From: Chryseobacterium sp. LAM-KRS1
GTDB taxonomy: Bacteria > Bacteroidota > Bacteroidia > Flavobacteriales > Weeksellaceae
Length of the DNA: 64,000 nucleotides
Assembly: GCF_013184525.1 (NCBI RefSeq)
Contig: NZ_JAAOIZ010000002.1
Location: 248,001-312,000, forward strand
Reading direction: 5' to 3'
This document shows positions 27,564 to 35,902 of this stretch, piece after piece (positions within the stretch are counted from its first letter, which is position 1; each line of letters begins with the position of its first letter). The notes below the pieces were generated by a model. It saw nothing but the letters and a program-made list of their open reading frames with translations. It ran no database searches and had not been told where the DNA came from. The translations under genes and the position numbers were made by a program.

Positions 27564-27779
27564 AATTAATTTTTTTAGGGTGATTGATATTGTTTTATTT
27601 TATAATAACGGATATACTGTTGTCTTATCGAACTAAAACCAATCTTATTTCGATATCATTTTTAACGGCCAACTGCATATCGATGACGTTATAATCTAAT
27701 GAAAATATACCTTTATAAAAAAGATCATTCCTTATTCAGATTGAAAATATGAACCTCATGCGAAAGAACTGACAAGCTA

Positions 27780-28043
27780 TTATTCTTTAAACTCTTTAAA
27801 GTAAATCTGACGCTCGTGCATATAAATCTTAAGCTTTTTTAAAGTGTTCTTTCCAAACCCATGAAGCTGCAGGATTTCCTCCTCAGAATAATCTGATAAT
27901 TTTTCCAGGGAATCAATTTTCTCTTTTTCTAAGGCACGTCTTGCAGGCATGGAAAGAACGCCTTGCAGAAAAGTTCCGGGAACAACATGATTAACAGCAC
28001 AAATGGAACTTAAACATTTTGCCATTATGACTAAATTGATCAT
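27780..28043 (-). CDS. Small helix-hairpin-helix (RNA polymerase alpha-CTD-like) protein
   Basis: An 87-residue protein. Its second half, MPARRALEKEKIDSLEKLSD followed by LHGFGKNTLKKLK, is a helix-hairpin-helix unit like the C-terminal domain of RNA polymerase alpha, which binds DNA without sequence specificity. The first 31 residues are not recognisable, and the real start may be Met7 (28025) or Met32 (27950). It follows the SRPBCC gene by 14 bp and is probably in its operon. Small proteins of this type are often annotated as DNA-binding, with no known target. Confidence 0.65.
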   Translation of the reverse strand: MINLVIMAKCLSSICAVNHVVPGTFLQGVLSMPARRALEKEKIDSLEKLSDYSEEEILQLHGFGKNTLKKLKIYMHERQIYFKEFKE

Positions 28044-28057
28044 GATTGTTAAGAAAT

Positions 28058-28471
28058 TTAATGATTTTCAACATATTTATGGAAATTATCGAGGATCGCA
28101 TACCAGCCATCCCTTTGCATTTCCACAGAATTTTGTTTTTCAGGATCAAAAATTTCGGTAACCTTTGTTGTATTTGCATCAATACTGTCAAAGATCACTT
28201 CCACATTTCTGCCATCTTCCAAATGGTACTTGATCCTCTGATTCGGTATAACCACATCATAAGTACCTTCAAAATCGAATCCGAAACTTTTATCTTTGGC
28301 TTCCATTCTGTTTTTGAACTTGCCTCCTACTCTCAGATCATTTTCAGAACTTGGGCATTGCCAGCTTTCATGAGCAAAGTTCCATTTTGTAATATGGTTG
28401 GGAGTATTAAAATAATCCCAAACTTTTTCAACTGGAGCTAAAATGGTAATGTCTATTTTAATGGGTTCCAT
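28058..28471 (-). CDS. SRPBCC (AHSA1/YndB-like) domain protein
   Basis: A 137-residue single SRPBCC domain from ATG 28471 (MEPIKIDITILAPVEKVWDY). The in-frame ATG at 28507 would add 12 polar residues that do not fit the fold. The typical segment ITKWNFAHESWQCPSSENDL is present, and the C-terminal helix contains GWYAILDNFHKYVE. The LRVGGKFKNRMEAKD strand is common in the YndB group. The ligand is unknown. It lies in tandem with the helix-hairpin-helix gene and is 79 bp downstream of a VOC gene. Confidence 0.85.
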   Translation of the reverse strand: MEPIKIDITILAPVEKVWDYFNTPNHITKWNFAHESWQCPSSENDLRVGGKFKNRMEAKDKSFGFDFEGTYDVVIPNQRIKYHLEDGRNVEVIFDSIDANTTKVTEIFDPEKQNSVEMQRDGWYAILDNFHKYVENH

Positions 28472-28549
28472 AGTTATATTTTTGTGATTGTTGTAAAAAC
28501 AGGGCAACCAACTTACAGCTGCCCTTAGATAATGAAGTTAAATATAGGA

Positions 28550-28981
28550 TTATTTTGCCGATTCATCATTATAGTTCACCATCCAATGAACACCATATTT
28601 ATCCTGGAAACTTCCAAAATAATCTCCCCAAAACTGGTCTTCTATAGGCATTTCTATATTTCCACCTTCAGACAAACCTTTAAAAAGACGGTCTGCCTCT
28701 TCCCTTGATTCAGGAAATATGGAAACATAATTGTTGTTTCCTACGGTAAGTGTTTGTCCGAATCCGGGAACAATATCTGATGCCATTAAAAGGTCGTCAC
28801 CGATAGGTAACGCAATATGCATTACTCTGTTTTTTTCTTCATCAGAAAGGTTTTCCGTTCCCGGAGCATTGCCCATCTTATGAACTTCTCCTCTGAACTC
28901 TCCCCCGAAAACTGATTTATAAAAATTGAAAGCTTCTTCTGCTGTACCGTTAAAATTAAGGTACGGATTTAATTTTGCCAT
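28550..28981 (-). CDS. VOC (PhnB-like) protein
   Basis: A 143-residue single VOC domain with the opening LNPYLNFNGTAEEAFNFYKS and the end FQDKYGVHWMVNY. Homology to each half of the two-domain VOC protein at 26706 is visible in the opening and the closing DKYGV.W motif. Family members include methyltransferase-like and glyoxalase-like proteins; this one's substrate cannot be inferred. The MASDIVPGFG segment is typical of the PhnB branch. Confidence 0.87.
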   Translation of the reverse strand: MAKLNPYLNFNGTAEEAFNFYKSVFGGEFRGEVHKMGNAPGTENLSDEEKNRVMHIALPIGDDLLMASDIVPGFGQTLTVGNNNYVSIFPESREEADRLFKGLSEGGNIEMPIEDQFWGDYFGSFQDKYGVHWMVNYNDESAK

Positions 28982-29090
28982 GATGTTTGGTTTTTAAAGT
29001 TATAATTATGTTTATATTGTAAAAGAGATCATTACTAACAGATGAAGCAACCGTTTTGTCAGAATGATTGACTTCAATTGATGTTAAAGT

Positions 29091-29867
29091 TTAATGATTT
29101 AAAAATTTGACTACTTCGTTCACAGTCAAATCGATGAGCTTACTATCGGTTTTACCCTCAAAATCAGTCATCATATAAGAACCGTGAGTGGCAGGAAGGA
29201 TCATAAGCTGAGAATCAGGAACCAACCTCCACATTTTGACAACATGTTCAGGTCTTATTACATCGCGGTCTCCCGAGATAAAAAGAGTCGGCGATTCAAT
29301 AGATTTCAAAACTTTCTCATCCCAGTCTTCAAAAGACTGCATTCTCTTGCTATCCTTCTGAAACATATTTTCCAACTTTGAGAAGTCAGGATTTAATTCC
29401 AGAAAATTGATCTTTAAAGGTTCCGGCATTGAGTCTAAAGTGACTTCGGACATGGAATCGAAAAAGCCCTCTATCATTCCGCTTCTTTTAAAAAACGCAG
29501 AAGCTACGATGAGTTTATCCACCAAACCGGGATGATGATGAGCGATTTGCATTACTGTACTTCCTCCGTTACTAAAACCCCAGAATGAAGCTTTTCCTAT
29601 TTTCAGTTCTTTTAGCAGTTGAGCTACATCATGAGCGTCCTGCTCAAATGTTTCAGGAATATCCCGGTGTTCACTCATCCCGTGATTTTGGAGATCAATT
29701 CCTATTAACTGAAACTGAGATTCAAGCCTGGAAATAATTTCCTTGTAGTCAAATAAAATTGAAGAACCCCCGCCATGGATTAAAACCAAAGGTTTTCCTT
29801 CTCCATATACTTCATAATACATCTGAATTCCATTGACTTTTTTATAGCCTTTCTCTTTAAGATCCAT
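29091..29867 (-). CDS. Alpha/beta-hydrolase
   Basis: A 258-residue single-domain alpha/beta hydrolase. The oxyanion loop is LVLIHGGGSSILFDY, the nucleophile elbow GFSNGGS, the acid position FISGDRDVIRP and the His in PATHGSYM. There is no signal peptide, so it is cytoplasmic. It is likely an esterase or a related hydrolase of an unknown substrate. The start lies 3 bp after the stop of the DinB gene upstream, so the two are translationally linked. Confidence 0.88.
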   Translation of the reverse strand: MDLKEKGYKKVNGIQMYYEVYGEGKPLVLIHGGGSSILFDYKEIISRLESQFQLIGIDLQNHGMSEHRDIPETFEQDAHDVAQLLKELKIGKASFWGFSNGGSTVMQIAHHHPGLVDKLIVASAFFKRSGMIEGFFDSMSEVTLDSMPEPLKINFLELNPDFSKLENMFQKDSKRMQSFEDWDEKVLKSIESPTLFISGDRDVIRPEHVVKMWRLVPDSQLMILPATHGSYMMTDFEGKTDSKLIDLTVNEVVKFLNH

Positions 29868-29870
29868 GGG

Positions 29871-30395
29871 TTAGTATTTTAAATTTTCATCGGTAGTATA
29901 ACTCATTCCCGGGTATCCTAAAATCTTCCTCATCAATCCCATTTGTCCGCACAGATAATCTTCCCGGCCTATACACATTCCCGTAAAATTGAGTTTTGTT
30001 TCTGAGTAAAAAGAAATATTCATCCCTATTTCAAAAATCTCATCCAATTGTTCATCTGTTGCCTCTAATAGTTTTTGATAAACCTTTGGTGAAATATGGT
30101 GAAAGCTTTCTTTTAATTGAGCAATGCTAGGATAGCTGAAATTTTCATCCAATGCTTTTCCCTGAAAGAAAAGGTCTGTGTATGGATCTTCTTCCTGAAG
30201 ACCTAAAACTGATCCCAGTCCATAGCGCATATTAAGAAAATTACCTGCCATCCAGACAATGTGATTCGTTTTACCGTCAATTCTTTTCATTGCATCTTCC
30301 TCTGAAATGCCCTCTAAAACATTTAAAAAGCTTTGTGAGTGCATCCTGTAGGCAGGAATCACAATTTCTAATTTTTTTGATTTTGGTGTATCCAT
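29871..30395 (-). CDS. DinB-like four-helix protein lacking metal ligands
   Basis: A 174-residue DinB/YfiT-type four-helix protein. Alignment by eye with the DinB protein encoded just upstream (30461-30922) shows WMAGNFLNMR in place of WILGHLIYIR, and GREDYLCGQMG in place of HEIYHSGQFG. All three His of the usual metal site are thus Asn, Arg and Leu here. The fold and the ending LMRKILGYPGM remain. It would be a non-metal paralogue, perhaps a binding or regulatory partner. It overlaps an operon with the alpha/beta hydrolase. Confidence 0.75.
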   Translation of the reverse strand: MDTPKSKKLEIVIPAYRMHSQSFLNVLEGISEEDAMKRIDGKTNHIVWMAGNFLNMRYGLGSVLGLQEEDPYTDLFFQGKALDENFSYPSIAQLKESFHHISPKVYQKLLEATDEQLDEIFEIGMNISFYSETKLNFTGMCIGREDYLCGQMGLMRKILGYPGMSYTTDENLKY

Positions 30396-30460
30396 AACGA
30401 TATGGTTTTAATTTTTAATCTTTAAAGGTCTGCTGTAAAACATGTTTTTAAAGCATATTA

Positions 30461-30922
30461 TTACTTGATAGCTCCCGGCTTTCCGAGAATTCTCCGAAGA
30501 TAACCGAACTGGCCACTGTGATAAATCTCATGAAGACATAATGTAGCTATATCGTTAACCTGATCGGGGTTGATTCTTTCTAGGTGGCTGATTTTTTGTA
30601 TCAGCCGGTCCTGGGTTTCATCCAGATAGGATTTTAATGTTTCAAAATCCGCAAATTCATCTTTTCTTTGTAAAGGAATCTCTCCCCTGTTATAGCAAGA
30701 ATATTTCTCTTCATCCCATACTGATTCTCCTCCCAGAACATTAATAAATGCATTTCGTATATAGATTAAATGTCCTAAAATCCAGTTCATACAGTTGGCA
30801 TCACCATTGGGAAAAACCATCGCTTCTTCGTTGCTGATGCCATCGATATTCATCAGAATCACTTTATAGTTACTAAGAACCTGTAGATTGATGATTTCAA
30901 TGTCGTTTGATTTCAATTCCAT
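30461..30922 (-). CDS. DinB-family protein
   Basis: A 153-residue DinB-type four-helix bundle with the intact metal triad: His in WILGHLIYIR and the pair in LHEIYHSGQFGYLRRILG. DinB-fold proteins include thiol-dependent transferases such as mycothiol or bacillithiol S-transferases; other members are damage-induced with unknown roles. It is probably cytoplasmic. It sits 65 bp upstream of the ligand-less DinB gene, and the pair looks like a duplication in which one copy lost the metal site. Confidence 0.85.
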   Translation of the reverse strand: MELKSNDIEIINLQVLSNYKVILMNIDGISNEEAMVFPNGDANCMNWILGHLIYIRNAFINVLGGESVWDEEKYSCYNRGEIPLQRKDEFADFETLKSYLDETQDRLIQKISHLERINPDQVNDIATLCLHEIYHSGQFGYLRRILGKPGAIK

Positions 30923-30945
30923 AATAGGTATTTTTGGGAATTAAA

Positions 30946-31356
30946 CTATTCCGTTGGTAATTTGGACATATCTGCAAACATTACTTCCCACTGATGCCCG
31001 TTCAGATCGGCAAAAGCACATTGATACATCCATCCATGGTCCTGAGGCTCACTGTATTTGGATCCTCCATTGGCAAGCGCTGTCTGAACCATTTGATCTA
31101 CTTCTTCCCTGCTGTTAACACCTATAGCAAGAAGTACCTGAGTGGTATCGCCTTTTGCAACAGGTCTGTCTGTAAAGGTTTTTAGAAACTCTTCCATTAA
31201 GAACATGACATAAATATTGTCTTCTTTCATGATCACACAAACAGCTTTTTCATCTGAAAACTGCTCGTTGATTTCAAAACCAAGCTTCGTCCAGAATGCT
31301 CTTGTATCTTCAACGCTTTTTACCGGAAGATTTACGTAAATTTGATTGACTTTCAT
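30946..31356 (-). CDS. VOC (glyoxalase-like) protein
   Basis: A 136-residue VOC protein from ATG 31356 (MKVNQIYVNLPVKSVEDTRA). An upstream in-frame ATG at 31398 would add 14 residues without homology. The opening FWTKLGFEINEQFSDE and the end FADLNGHQWEVMFADM are typical of the lactoylglutathione lyase-like branch. It may bind a metal; no substrate can be read. It is separated by only 23 bp from the DinB gene, so the VOC, DinB, DinB and hydrolase genes form one minus-strand operon. Confidence 0.85.
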   Translation of the reverse strand: MKVNQIYVNLPVKSVEDTRAFWTKLGFEINEQFSDEKAVCVIMKEDNIYVMFLMEEFLKTFTDRPVAKGDTTQVLLAIGVNSREEVDQMVQTALANGGSKYSEPQDHGWMYQCAFADLNGHQWEVMFADMSKLPTE

Positions 31357-31433
31357 TTTTTGTAATTTTAGTGTTAAACTTTTAACCAAAATTACCAAGT
31401 CGATATCAGAATCATCTTGCCTTATGGCAAGAT

Positions 31434-32024
31434 TTAATTTTTCTTTGGATGGGAAACTAATTCTTTACGGATTCTGCTTAAAGAAGTGTCTGTTACTCCA
31501 AGATAAGTAGCAATCTGCTTTAAAGGAGCATACTGAATCACCTGGCATTTCTCTTCCAGGAGATTAAGATATCTTCTGGTAGCAGATAAGGTAAACATTT
31601 CTACAGAACGCTGCTTATAAGCAAAGAGCTGCTGGGACATCCACGATCTCCCCCATTCCCTCAGGTTGGGAATTTTATGAAACAGGTTCTGAAAAGTATC
31701 ATAATCCAGTTTCCAGCATTCACAATCGGTAATGCAGATGATATTCTCCTGAGAGGGAATTCGTTGGAAAAGAGATAATACTTCTATGATAATTTCATTC
31801 TCCGTAAAAAAATGAGTGGTTACTTCATTCCCGTTAAAGTCATTAACAAAGGATCTTGCAAGCCCTTTATCTAAAATATAATATTCATTAGCCATTTTTC
31901 CTTCTTCAAGAATAAAATCTCCTTTCTGAAAACTTATTTTTTCATGCGCCTGAAAGATCTCATCGAGCTCTTCGTGCATAAAAAAAGGGAAATCATATGA
32001 AATTTCTAAGGACTTACTGCTCAT
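31434..32024 (-). CDS. Crp/Fnr-family transcriptional regulator
   Basis: A 196-residue regulator. An N-terminal cyclic-nucleotide-binding-like beta barrel contains FQKGDFILEEGKMANEYYIL; the C-terminal helix-turn-helix is PLKQIATYLGVTDTSLSRIRKEL. There are no Cys that would suggest an Fe-S cluster (as in FNR). The barrel lacks a clear RRxxS-type cAMP-binding Arg, so the effector is unknown. It reads in the same direction as, and 78 bp upstream of, the VOC-DinB operon, which it probably controls. A related regulator is encoded at 35236. Confidence 0.85.
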   Translation of the reverse strand: MSSKSLEISYDFPFFMHEELDEIFQAHEKISFQKGDFILEEGKMANEYYILDKGLARSFVNDFNGNEVTTHFFTENEIIIEVLSLFQRIPSQENIICITDCECWKLDYDTFQNLFHKIPNLREWGRSWMSQQLFAYKQRSVEMFTLSATRRYLNLLEEKCQVIQYAPLKQIATYLGVTDTSLSRIRKELVSHPKKN

Positions 32025-32166
32025 AAGATGAATATTTTTTAGATTCTAAAATTAAAATTTTTATCGGAACTGAATCAAAAAAGTTGTTGAAAATGTAAAT
32101 AGCCCGAAATCAAATCACTTTCTACTTACATTGTAAATAATCTCACCTGATATGGTGATTGCCTGC

Positions 32167-33378
32167 TCAAAACAAAGAAAGCTGAATATCATTAGGTTTG
32201 ATTGGCTTTTTAGCATCTCCGAAAACAGTTTTCCCTCCAAATCTCCAGGAATTCTGTCTTTCTTCTTCTATAACCTGCTGAATATCAAAATCTGGTGTAA
32301 AATCTTTTTCCGTTGTTGCTATTACCTGATGCAGCTTATTTAATGTCTTAAGTTTATCTGAATTTCCCAGCTTAGATTTTTCAATACCTTTTCGAAGGAT
32401 ATCAATGCTCTGGTCATATACCTTCGTAGGAACAGGAAACGGATGTCCGTCTTTTCCGCCATGTGCAAAAGAAAATCTGGCCGGATCCGAAAATCTTGAC
32501 GGTGCCCCATGAATCACCTCACTTACCAAAGCCAAAGATTGCATCGTCCTTGGTCCCACCCCTTCCAGCATTAAAAGATCTTCAAAATTTTGAGGCTGTT
32601 GTTCACGGGTAACATATAAAAGAGCCCCCAATCTTTTTAAATCTACGTCAGAAGCGCGGACATCGTGATGATCAGGGAGAATCAGACGGGAAAAATCGTT
32701 CATGATCTCTGCGGAATCGGTATGAGAGATCTCGAGAATTCCTTTTCTGTTTTCTGAAGCCTGCGCATCGGTAAGATTAAGAATTTTTCCTCTATGAACA
32801 CCATTTATTCCCGTATGCGGTTCTTCAATAAATGATTTTATATTTTCCGAATGCCAATGATAGCGCCTTGCCGTTCCATCAGATTCATGCATTCCCTGCT
32901 GAACAACACTCCAGCTTCCATTGTCTGCCAGGATAAAATTATGCAGGTATAACTGATACCCATCATGAATTGCTGTATTATCCACTTTCGCAGAGAGCTT
33001 GCTGGCCTTTACCAGCTCAGTACCGTTCAGGCCTTTTTTATCAGCAATCTGAAGAAGTTCCGAAGGAGTCTCTCTCGAAAATTTCCCTTTTCCCCCACAG
33101 ATATAAAGCCCCAGTGATTGTGAATTCGGATTAATAGAGCGTTTTAAAACTCCCATTACAGAGGTTGTAATACCTGATGAATGCCAGTCCATTCCCATAA
33201 CGGCTCCAAAACTCTGAAACCAAAACGGATCGGCCAGTCTTCTCAAAACCTCATCCTTGCCATAATCCATCAAAATCACTTCAATGATGGACAATCCAAG
33301 AGTAGACATACGCTCATACAGCCATGGCGGTACTTTGCCATAGTGTAAAGGGAGATCTGCTGTTCCTGAACGTTTCAT
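32167..33378 (-). CDS. DUF763-family protein
   Basis: A 403-residue DUF763 protein, recognised by MKRSGTADLPLHYGKVPPWL at the N-terminus, then the GMDWHSSGITTSVMGVLKR, YICGGKGK and HDGYQLYLHNFIL segments and the late GVGPRTMQSLALVSEVIHG (helix-hairpin-helix-like). This uncharacterised family is well represented in archaea and thermophiles as well as some bacteria. The C-terminal tail (KPNDIQLSLF) resembles a short linear peptide of the kind that binds the sliding clamp. The HhH motif and tail suggest a DNA-related role, but this is inference. Confidence 0.83.
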   Translation of the reverse strand: MKRSGTADLPLHYGKVPPWLYERMSTLGLSIIEVILMDYGKDEVLRRLADPFWFQSFGAVMGMDWHSSGITTSVMGVLKRSINPNSQSLGLYICGGKGKFSRETPSELLQIADKKGLNGTELVKASKLSAKVDNTAIHDGYQLYLHNFILADNGSWSVVQQGMHESDGTARRYHWHSENIKSFIEEPHTGINGVHRGKILNLTDAQASENRKGILEISHTDSAEIMNDFSRLILPDHHDVRASDVDLKRLGALLYVTREQQPQNFEDLLMLEGVGPRTMQSLALVSEVIHGAPSRFSDPARFSFAHGGKDGHPFPVPTKVYDQSIDILRKGIEKSKLGNSDKLKTLNKLHQVIATTEKDFTPDFDIQQVIEEERQNSWRFGGKTVFGDAKKPIKPNDIQLSLF

Positions 33379-33550
33379 TTAAGGTGTAAAGTTAGAGGTT
33401 ATTTAATAAGGTTTTAATGATTTGAATCATTATTTTTTTTTACATGATACTAATGTTTAGGACGAGTTTAATAAATAAGATTTGGCTAAACCAATGTACA
33501 GTTTTGTTTAAAACGGACTGAATCCCGCTTTTACTAATATTAAAAAATAT

Positions 33551-33581
33551 TACTCCCTTACGCTTCGTCTTGAATGACAAA
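33551..33581. repeat. Degenerate dispersed intergenic repeat, copy 1
   Basis: The segment with TTACGCTTCGTCTTGAATGA is the same element as at 39029-39064 (shared core CTTACGCTTyGTyyTGAATrACAAA). It resembles the widespread intergenic word in which RATTCTTCACTTCGTTCAGA is followed by ATGACAAA. It lies between the DUF763 gene and the VOC pseudogene. Confidence 0.5.
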
Positions 33582-33639
33582 CAATAATACGCGTAACCTA
33601 TCCAAATCTTTAAATCCTTTCACACTTACCATTACTTTA

Positions 33640-34031
33640 TCAAATAAACTCCACTTCCTTATGTTTCTCTGCATCAAATTTCTCATTGAAAATTATTTTA
33701 TTTCCGAAAGGATCATTAACTGTGAAAGCTACTGCATCATAAAATGTTTTTTCCAACCCCGGCCTGTTGTATTTGTATTTCTTATCAATCAGTTCTTTAT
33801 GATAGCGTGCCACATCTTCACCCCAGATAAAAACACTGCTTCCAGGACTTGCATCTCCGTGATGTTCACTTAAATGAAAGATGATGTTCTCCTTCTTTAC
33901 TTCTAGATAAACAGGGGTATTTTCTTCGAAACGATGTTCCCAATTTCAAAACCAAGCCAATCAATGTAAAATTCTATGGTTTTATTATAATCAAAAATTC
34001 TGAGGACCGGTATTACTTGTTCTGCTCTCAT
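33640..34031 (-). pseudogene. Frameshifted VOC/bleomycin-resistance-like gene
   Basis: The frame from ATG 34031 opens MRAEQVIPVLRIFDYNKTIE, a typical start of the glyoxalase/bleomycin-resistance branch, but meets TAG at 33903-33905. From about 33939 another frame continues with EHRFEENTPVYLEVKKENII and ENTPVYLEV, then ends in VNDPFGNKIIFNEKF and a stop at 33640. Joined, they give a normal ~130-residue protein. The break lies at 33937-33947, where GAAATTGGGAAC probably lost a 4-bp ATTG repeat unit (GAAATTGATTGGGAAC). It sits next to an intact VOC gene. Confidence 0.8.
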
Positions 34032-34045
34032 GTTTGATAATTAAA

Positions 34046-34393
34046 TTATTCGTGTGAAAGGATATTAATTAATTTTCCAAAGGGATCTCTGACAAAAAAT
34101 CTACGAACACCCCATTCCTCATCTGTAAGGTCATAGGTTATCTCAAAGCCTGAATCTTTCATCTTTTTATAGATAGCCTCTACGTCATCAACTTCAATAG
34201 ACAAATCAGGAACCGGCGTGTCATTTCCTCCCTGCAATGCAAAACTGATCTGAACCCTTGATTCCTCATTGCTTCCGAATGTTTTGATCCATCCGTGATT
34301 CATTATTATTTCCAGACCTAAAATACCATGATAGAAATGATCTGCCATGGACAAGTCTTCTGCCTTAATGTTAGCTACAATTCTTTTTACCAT
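34046..34393 (-). CDS. VOC (glyoxalase-like) protein
   Basis: A 115-residue single VOC domain. The opening MVKRIVANIKAEDLSMADHF and the end VRRFFVRDPFGKLINILSHE are typical of the glyoxalase/bleomycin resistance branch. It may bind a metal or small aromatic compound; no substrate can be read. It lies 14 bp upstream of the VOC pseudogene on the same strand, so the two were presumably one operon before the pseudogene decayed. Confidence 0.85.
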   Translation of the reverse strand: MVKRIVANIKAEDLSMADHFYHGILGLEIIMNHGWIKTFGSNEESRVQISFALQGGNDTPVPDLSIEVDDVEAIYKKMKDSGFEITYDLTDEEWGVRRFFVRDPFGKLINILSHE

Positions 34394-34413
34394 ATTTTTG
34401 AAGTTCTTATCAA

Positions 34414-34453
34414 TAAAAAAGCCTTGTGAAGATACACAGAATCATCACAAGGC
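34414..34453 (-). terminator. Terminator for the alpha/beta-hydrolase gene
   Basis: The 9-bp arms GCCTTGTGA (34421-34429) and 34445-34453 are followed on the minus strand by six T's (34415-34420). It lies 25 bp after the hydrolase stop. Confidence 0.87.
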
Positions 34454-34478
34454 GTATAGCTATTTTTACTAAATTGTC

Positions 34479-35168
34479 TTACAAGGTCGCTGCAGCTTCT
34501 AAGATCAATTGTGTTACTTCATTGGGATGGGACGCTAAGGAGGCATGCCCAGCATCTAAAGAAATAATTTTCTTAGGATTCATTCGCTCTGCCATTTCCT
34601 TTTCTGTTTCAGCAGGGATCATGCGATCTTTTGATGAAATCTGATACCAGCTCGGCTTTGTTTTCCATGCCGGTTCACCTGCAGTATCACCAAAACATTG
34701 GCTATGAATCGGTTTTTGGGATAATGACATGACCAATGCCTTTTCATCATCAAGATCCTGGCAAAATGCCGATTGGAATTCATCATATTTGATCCAAAGA
34801 AAGCCCTTGCTGTCCGGGTAAATGCTTGCTCCTCCAGGAGACTCTCTTCTTCCTAAAAGCGAGCCCAGACTATCACCGGCATCCGGTGCAAAGGCGGCAA
34901 TATATACTAAACCTACAACCTTATCGTGATTTCCGGCTCCTGAAATGACAGCCCCTCCATATGAGTGACCAACCAAGAGAACTTTCCCATCCTGTGCATC
35001 TATCAAATCCTTAGTCTTGTCAATGTCATCTTGAAGAGTTGTGAGAGGGTTTTGAACACTTCTTACCTTATATCCTGCTTTCGTAAGTGCAGGGATAACA
35101 TACTGCCAGTGGGAACCGTCTCCCCACGCTCCGTGTACCAAAATAATGGTTAAATCTTTTTGATCCAT
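34479..35168 (-). CDS. Alpha/beta-hydrolase (EstC-like)
   Basis: A 229-residue alpha/beta hydrolase from ATG 35168 (MDQKDLTIILVHGAWGDGSH). An earlier in-frame ATG at 35219 would add a hydrophobic stretch that is not part of the family. The nucleophile elbow is VGHSYGGAV, the acid lies near SKDRMIPAE, and the His is in DAGHASLASHP. This is the EstC/salicylate-esterase-like group, where the WGDGSHW opening is characteristic; the substrate is unknown. It lies 67 bp downstream of the second Crp/Fnr gene on the same strand. Confidence 0.87.
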   Translation of the reverse strand: MDQKDLTIILVHGAWGDGSHWQYVIPALTKAGYKVRSVQNPLTTLQDDIDKTKDLIDAQDGKVLLVGHSYGGAVISGAGNHDKVVGLVYIAAFAPDAGDSLGSLLGRRESPGGASIYPDSKGFLWIKYDEFQSAFCQDLDDEKALVMSLSQKPIHSQCFGDTAGEPAWKTKPSWYQISSKDRMIPAETEKEMAERMNPKKIISLDAGHASLASHPNEVTQLILEAAATL

Positions 35169-35235
35169 AATTGCTATTTTTAAGTTTGACACTAGTAAAA
35201 CTACGTTCTTAAAAACCAATACACGTTAACTTAAG

Positions 35236-35808
35236 TTAATTAATAATCCGGGATCTTATACGACTTAATGACTGTTCCGTTATTCCAAGATAACTTGCGA
35301 TATGCTTCTGGGCTATTTTCTGAACAAGCATAGGGTTTCTTTTTAAAAGATTCAGGTATCTGTTTTCAGGAGAATAGCATAGTAAATCATCAATTCTCTT
35401 TTTTGCATCAAGATAGATCTTTTCGCTCATCATCCTTCCGAACTTTTGCCAGTAAGCTTCCTTCTTATATAGATTTTGAAGATCATCTTTACTTAAAAGT
35501 AAGATCTCACAATGTTCTATAGCCTGAATATTCATATTGGAGACCGTATCGCAAAGTATACTTTCATAGTCCGTAAAAAATTCATTTTCAAAATAGAAAC
35601 CGAAGTTGATCTCACGGCCCTGATCATTGATGTAAAAGCTTCTTATCGTTCCGCTTTTAATAAAGCCCAGGTATTTGCATTTTTCTCCTTGTTTAAGAAA
35701 AAAATCAGACTTTAAAAGATATGTATCTTTAAGGAGGGAAAAGAACTCCCCGAAATGTTCTTGGTCAACCTGGAATAGTGTACCATACTTAGTGTAGTTA
35801 TTGGACAT
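35236..35808 (-). CDS. Crp/Fnr-family transcriptional regulator, second paralogue
   Basis: A 190-residue regulator. The cNMP-binding-like barrel contains FLKQGEKCKYLGFIKSGTIR, and the winged helix at the C-terminus is QKHIASYLGITEQSLSRIRS. Like the protein at 31434, it lacks a cluster of Cys. The two share the LSRIR recognition helix ending and the overall length, so they are paralogues. It reads directly into the alpha/beta-hydrolase gene (67 bp gap), which it may regulate. Its own effector is unknown. Confidence 0.85.
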   Translation of the reverse strand: MSNNYTKYGTLFQVDQEHFGEFFSLLKDTYLLKSDFFLKQGEKCKYLGFIKSGTIRSFYINDQGREINFGFYFENEFFTDYESILCDTVSNMNIQAIEHCEILLLSKDDLQNLYKKEAYWQKFGRMMSEKIYLDAKKRIDDLLCYSPENRYLNLLKRNPMLVQKIAQKHIASYLGITEQSLSRIRSRIIN

Positions 35809-35845
35809 AATTTATTTTTCATTTGTTATTTGTGTATTTTGAATT

Positions 35846-35884
35846 TAAAAAAGCCTTGTAAAAATAAATCCCACAAGGCTCTTT
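35846..35884 (-). terminator. Terminator for tpx
   Basis: The 8-bp arms AGCCTTGT (35852-35859) and 35873-35880 are followed on the minus strand by T's. It sits 23 bp past the tpx stop. Confidence 0.82.
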
Positions 35885-35902
35885 AAAGAAATAAATTCTT
35901 AA

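Noticed and set aside
32143..32158. TCACC/GGTGA inverted repeat after the DUF763 stop
   Set aside because: The stem is only 5 bp and no T-run follows, so neither a terminator nor an operator is supported.
33574..33873. Plus-strand 99-codon ORF
   Set aside because: It is the antisense shadow of the VOC pseudogene.
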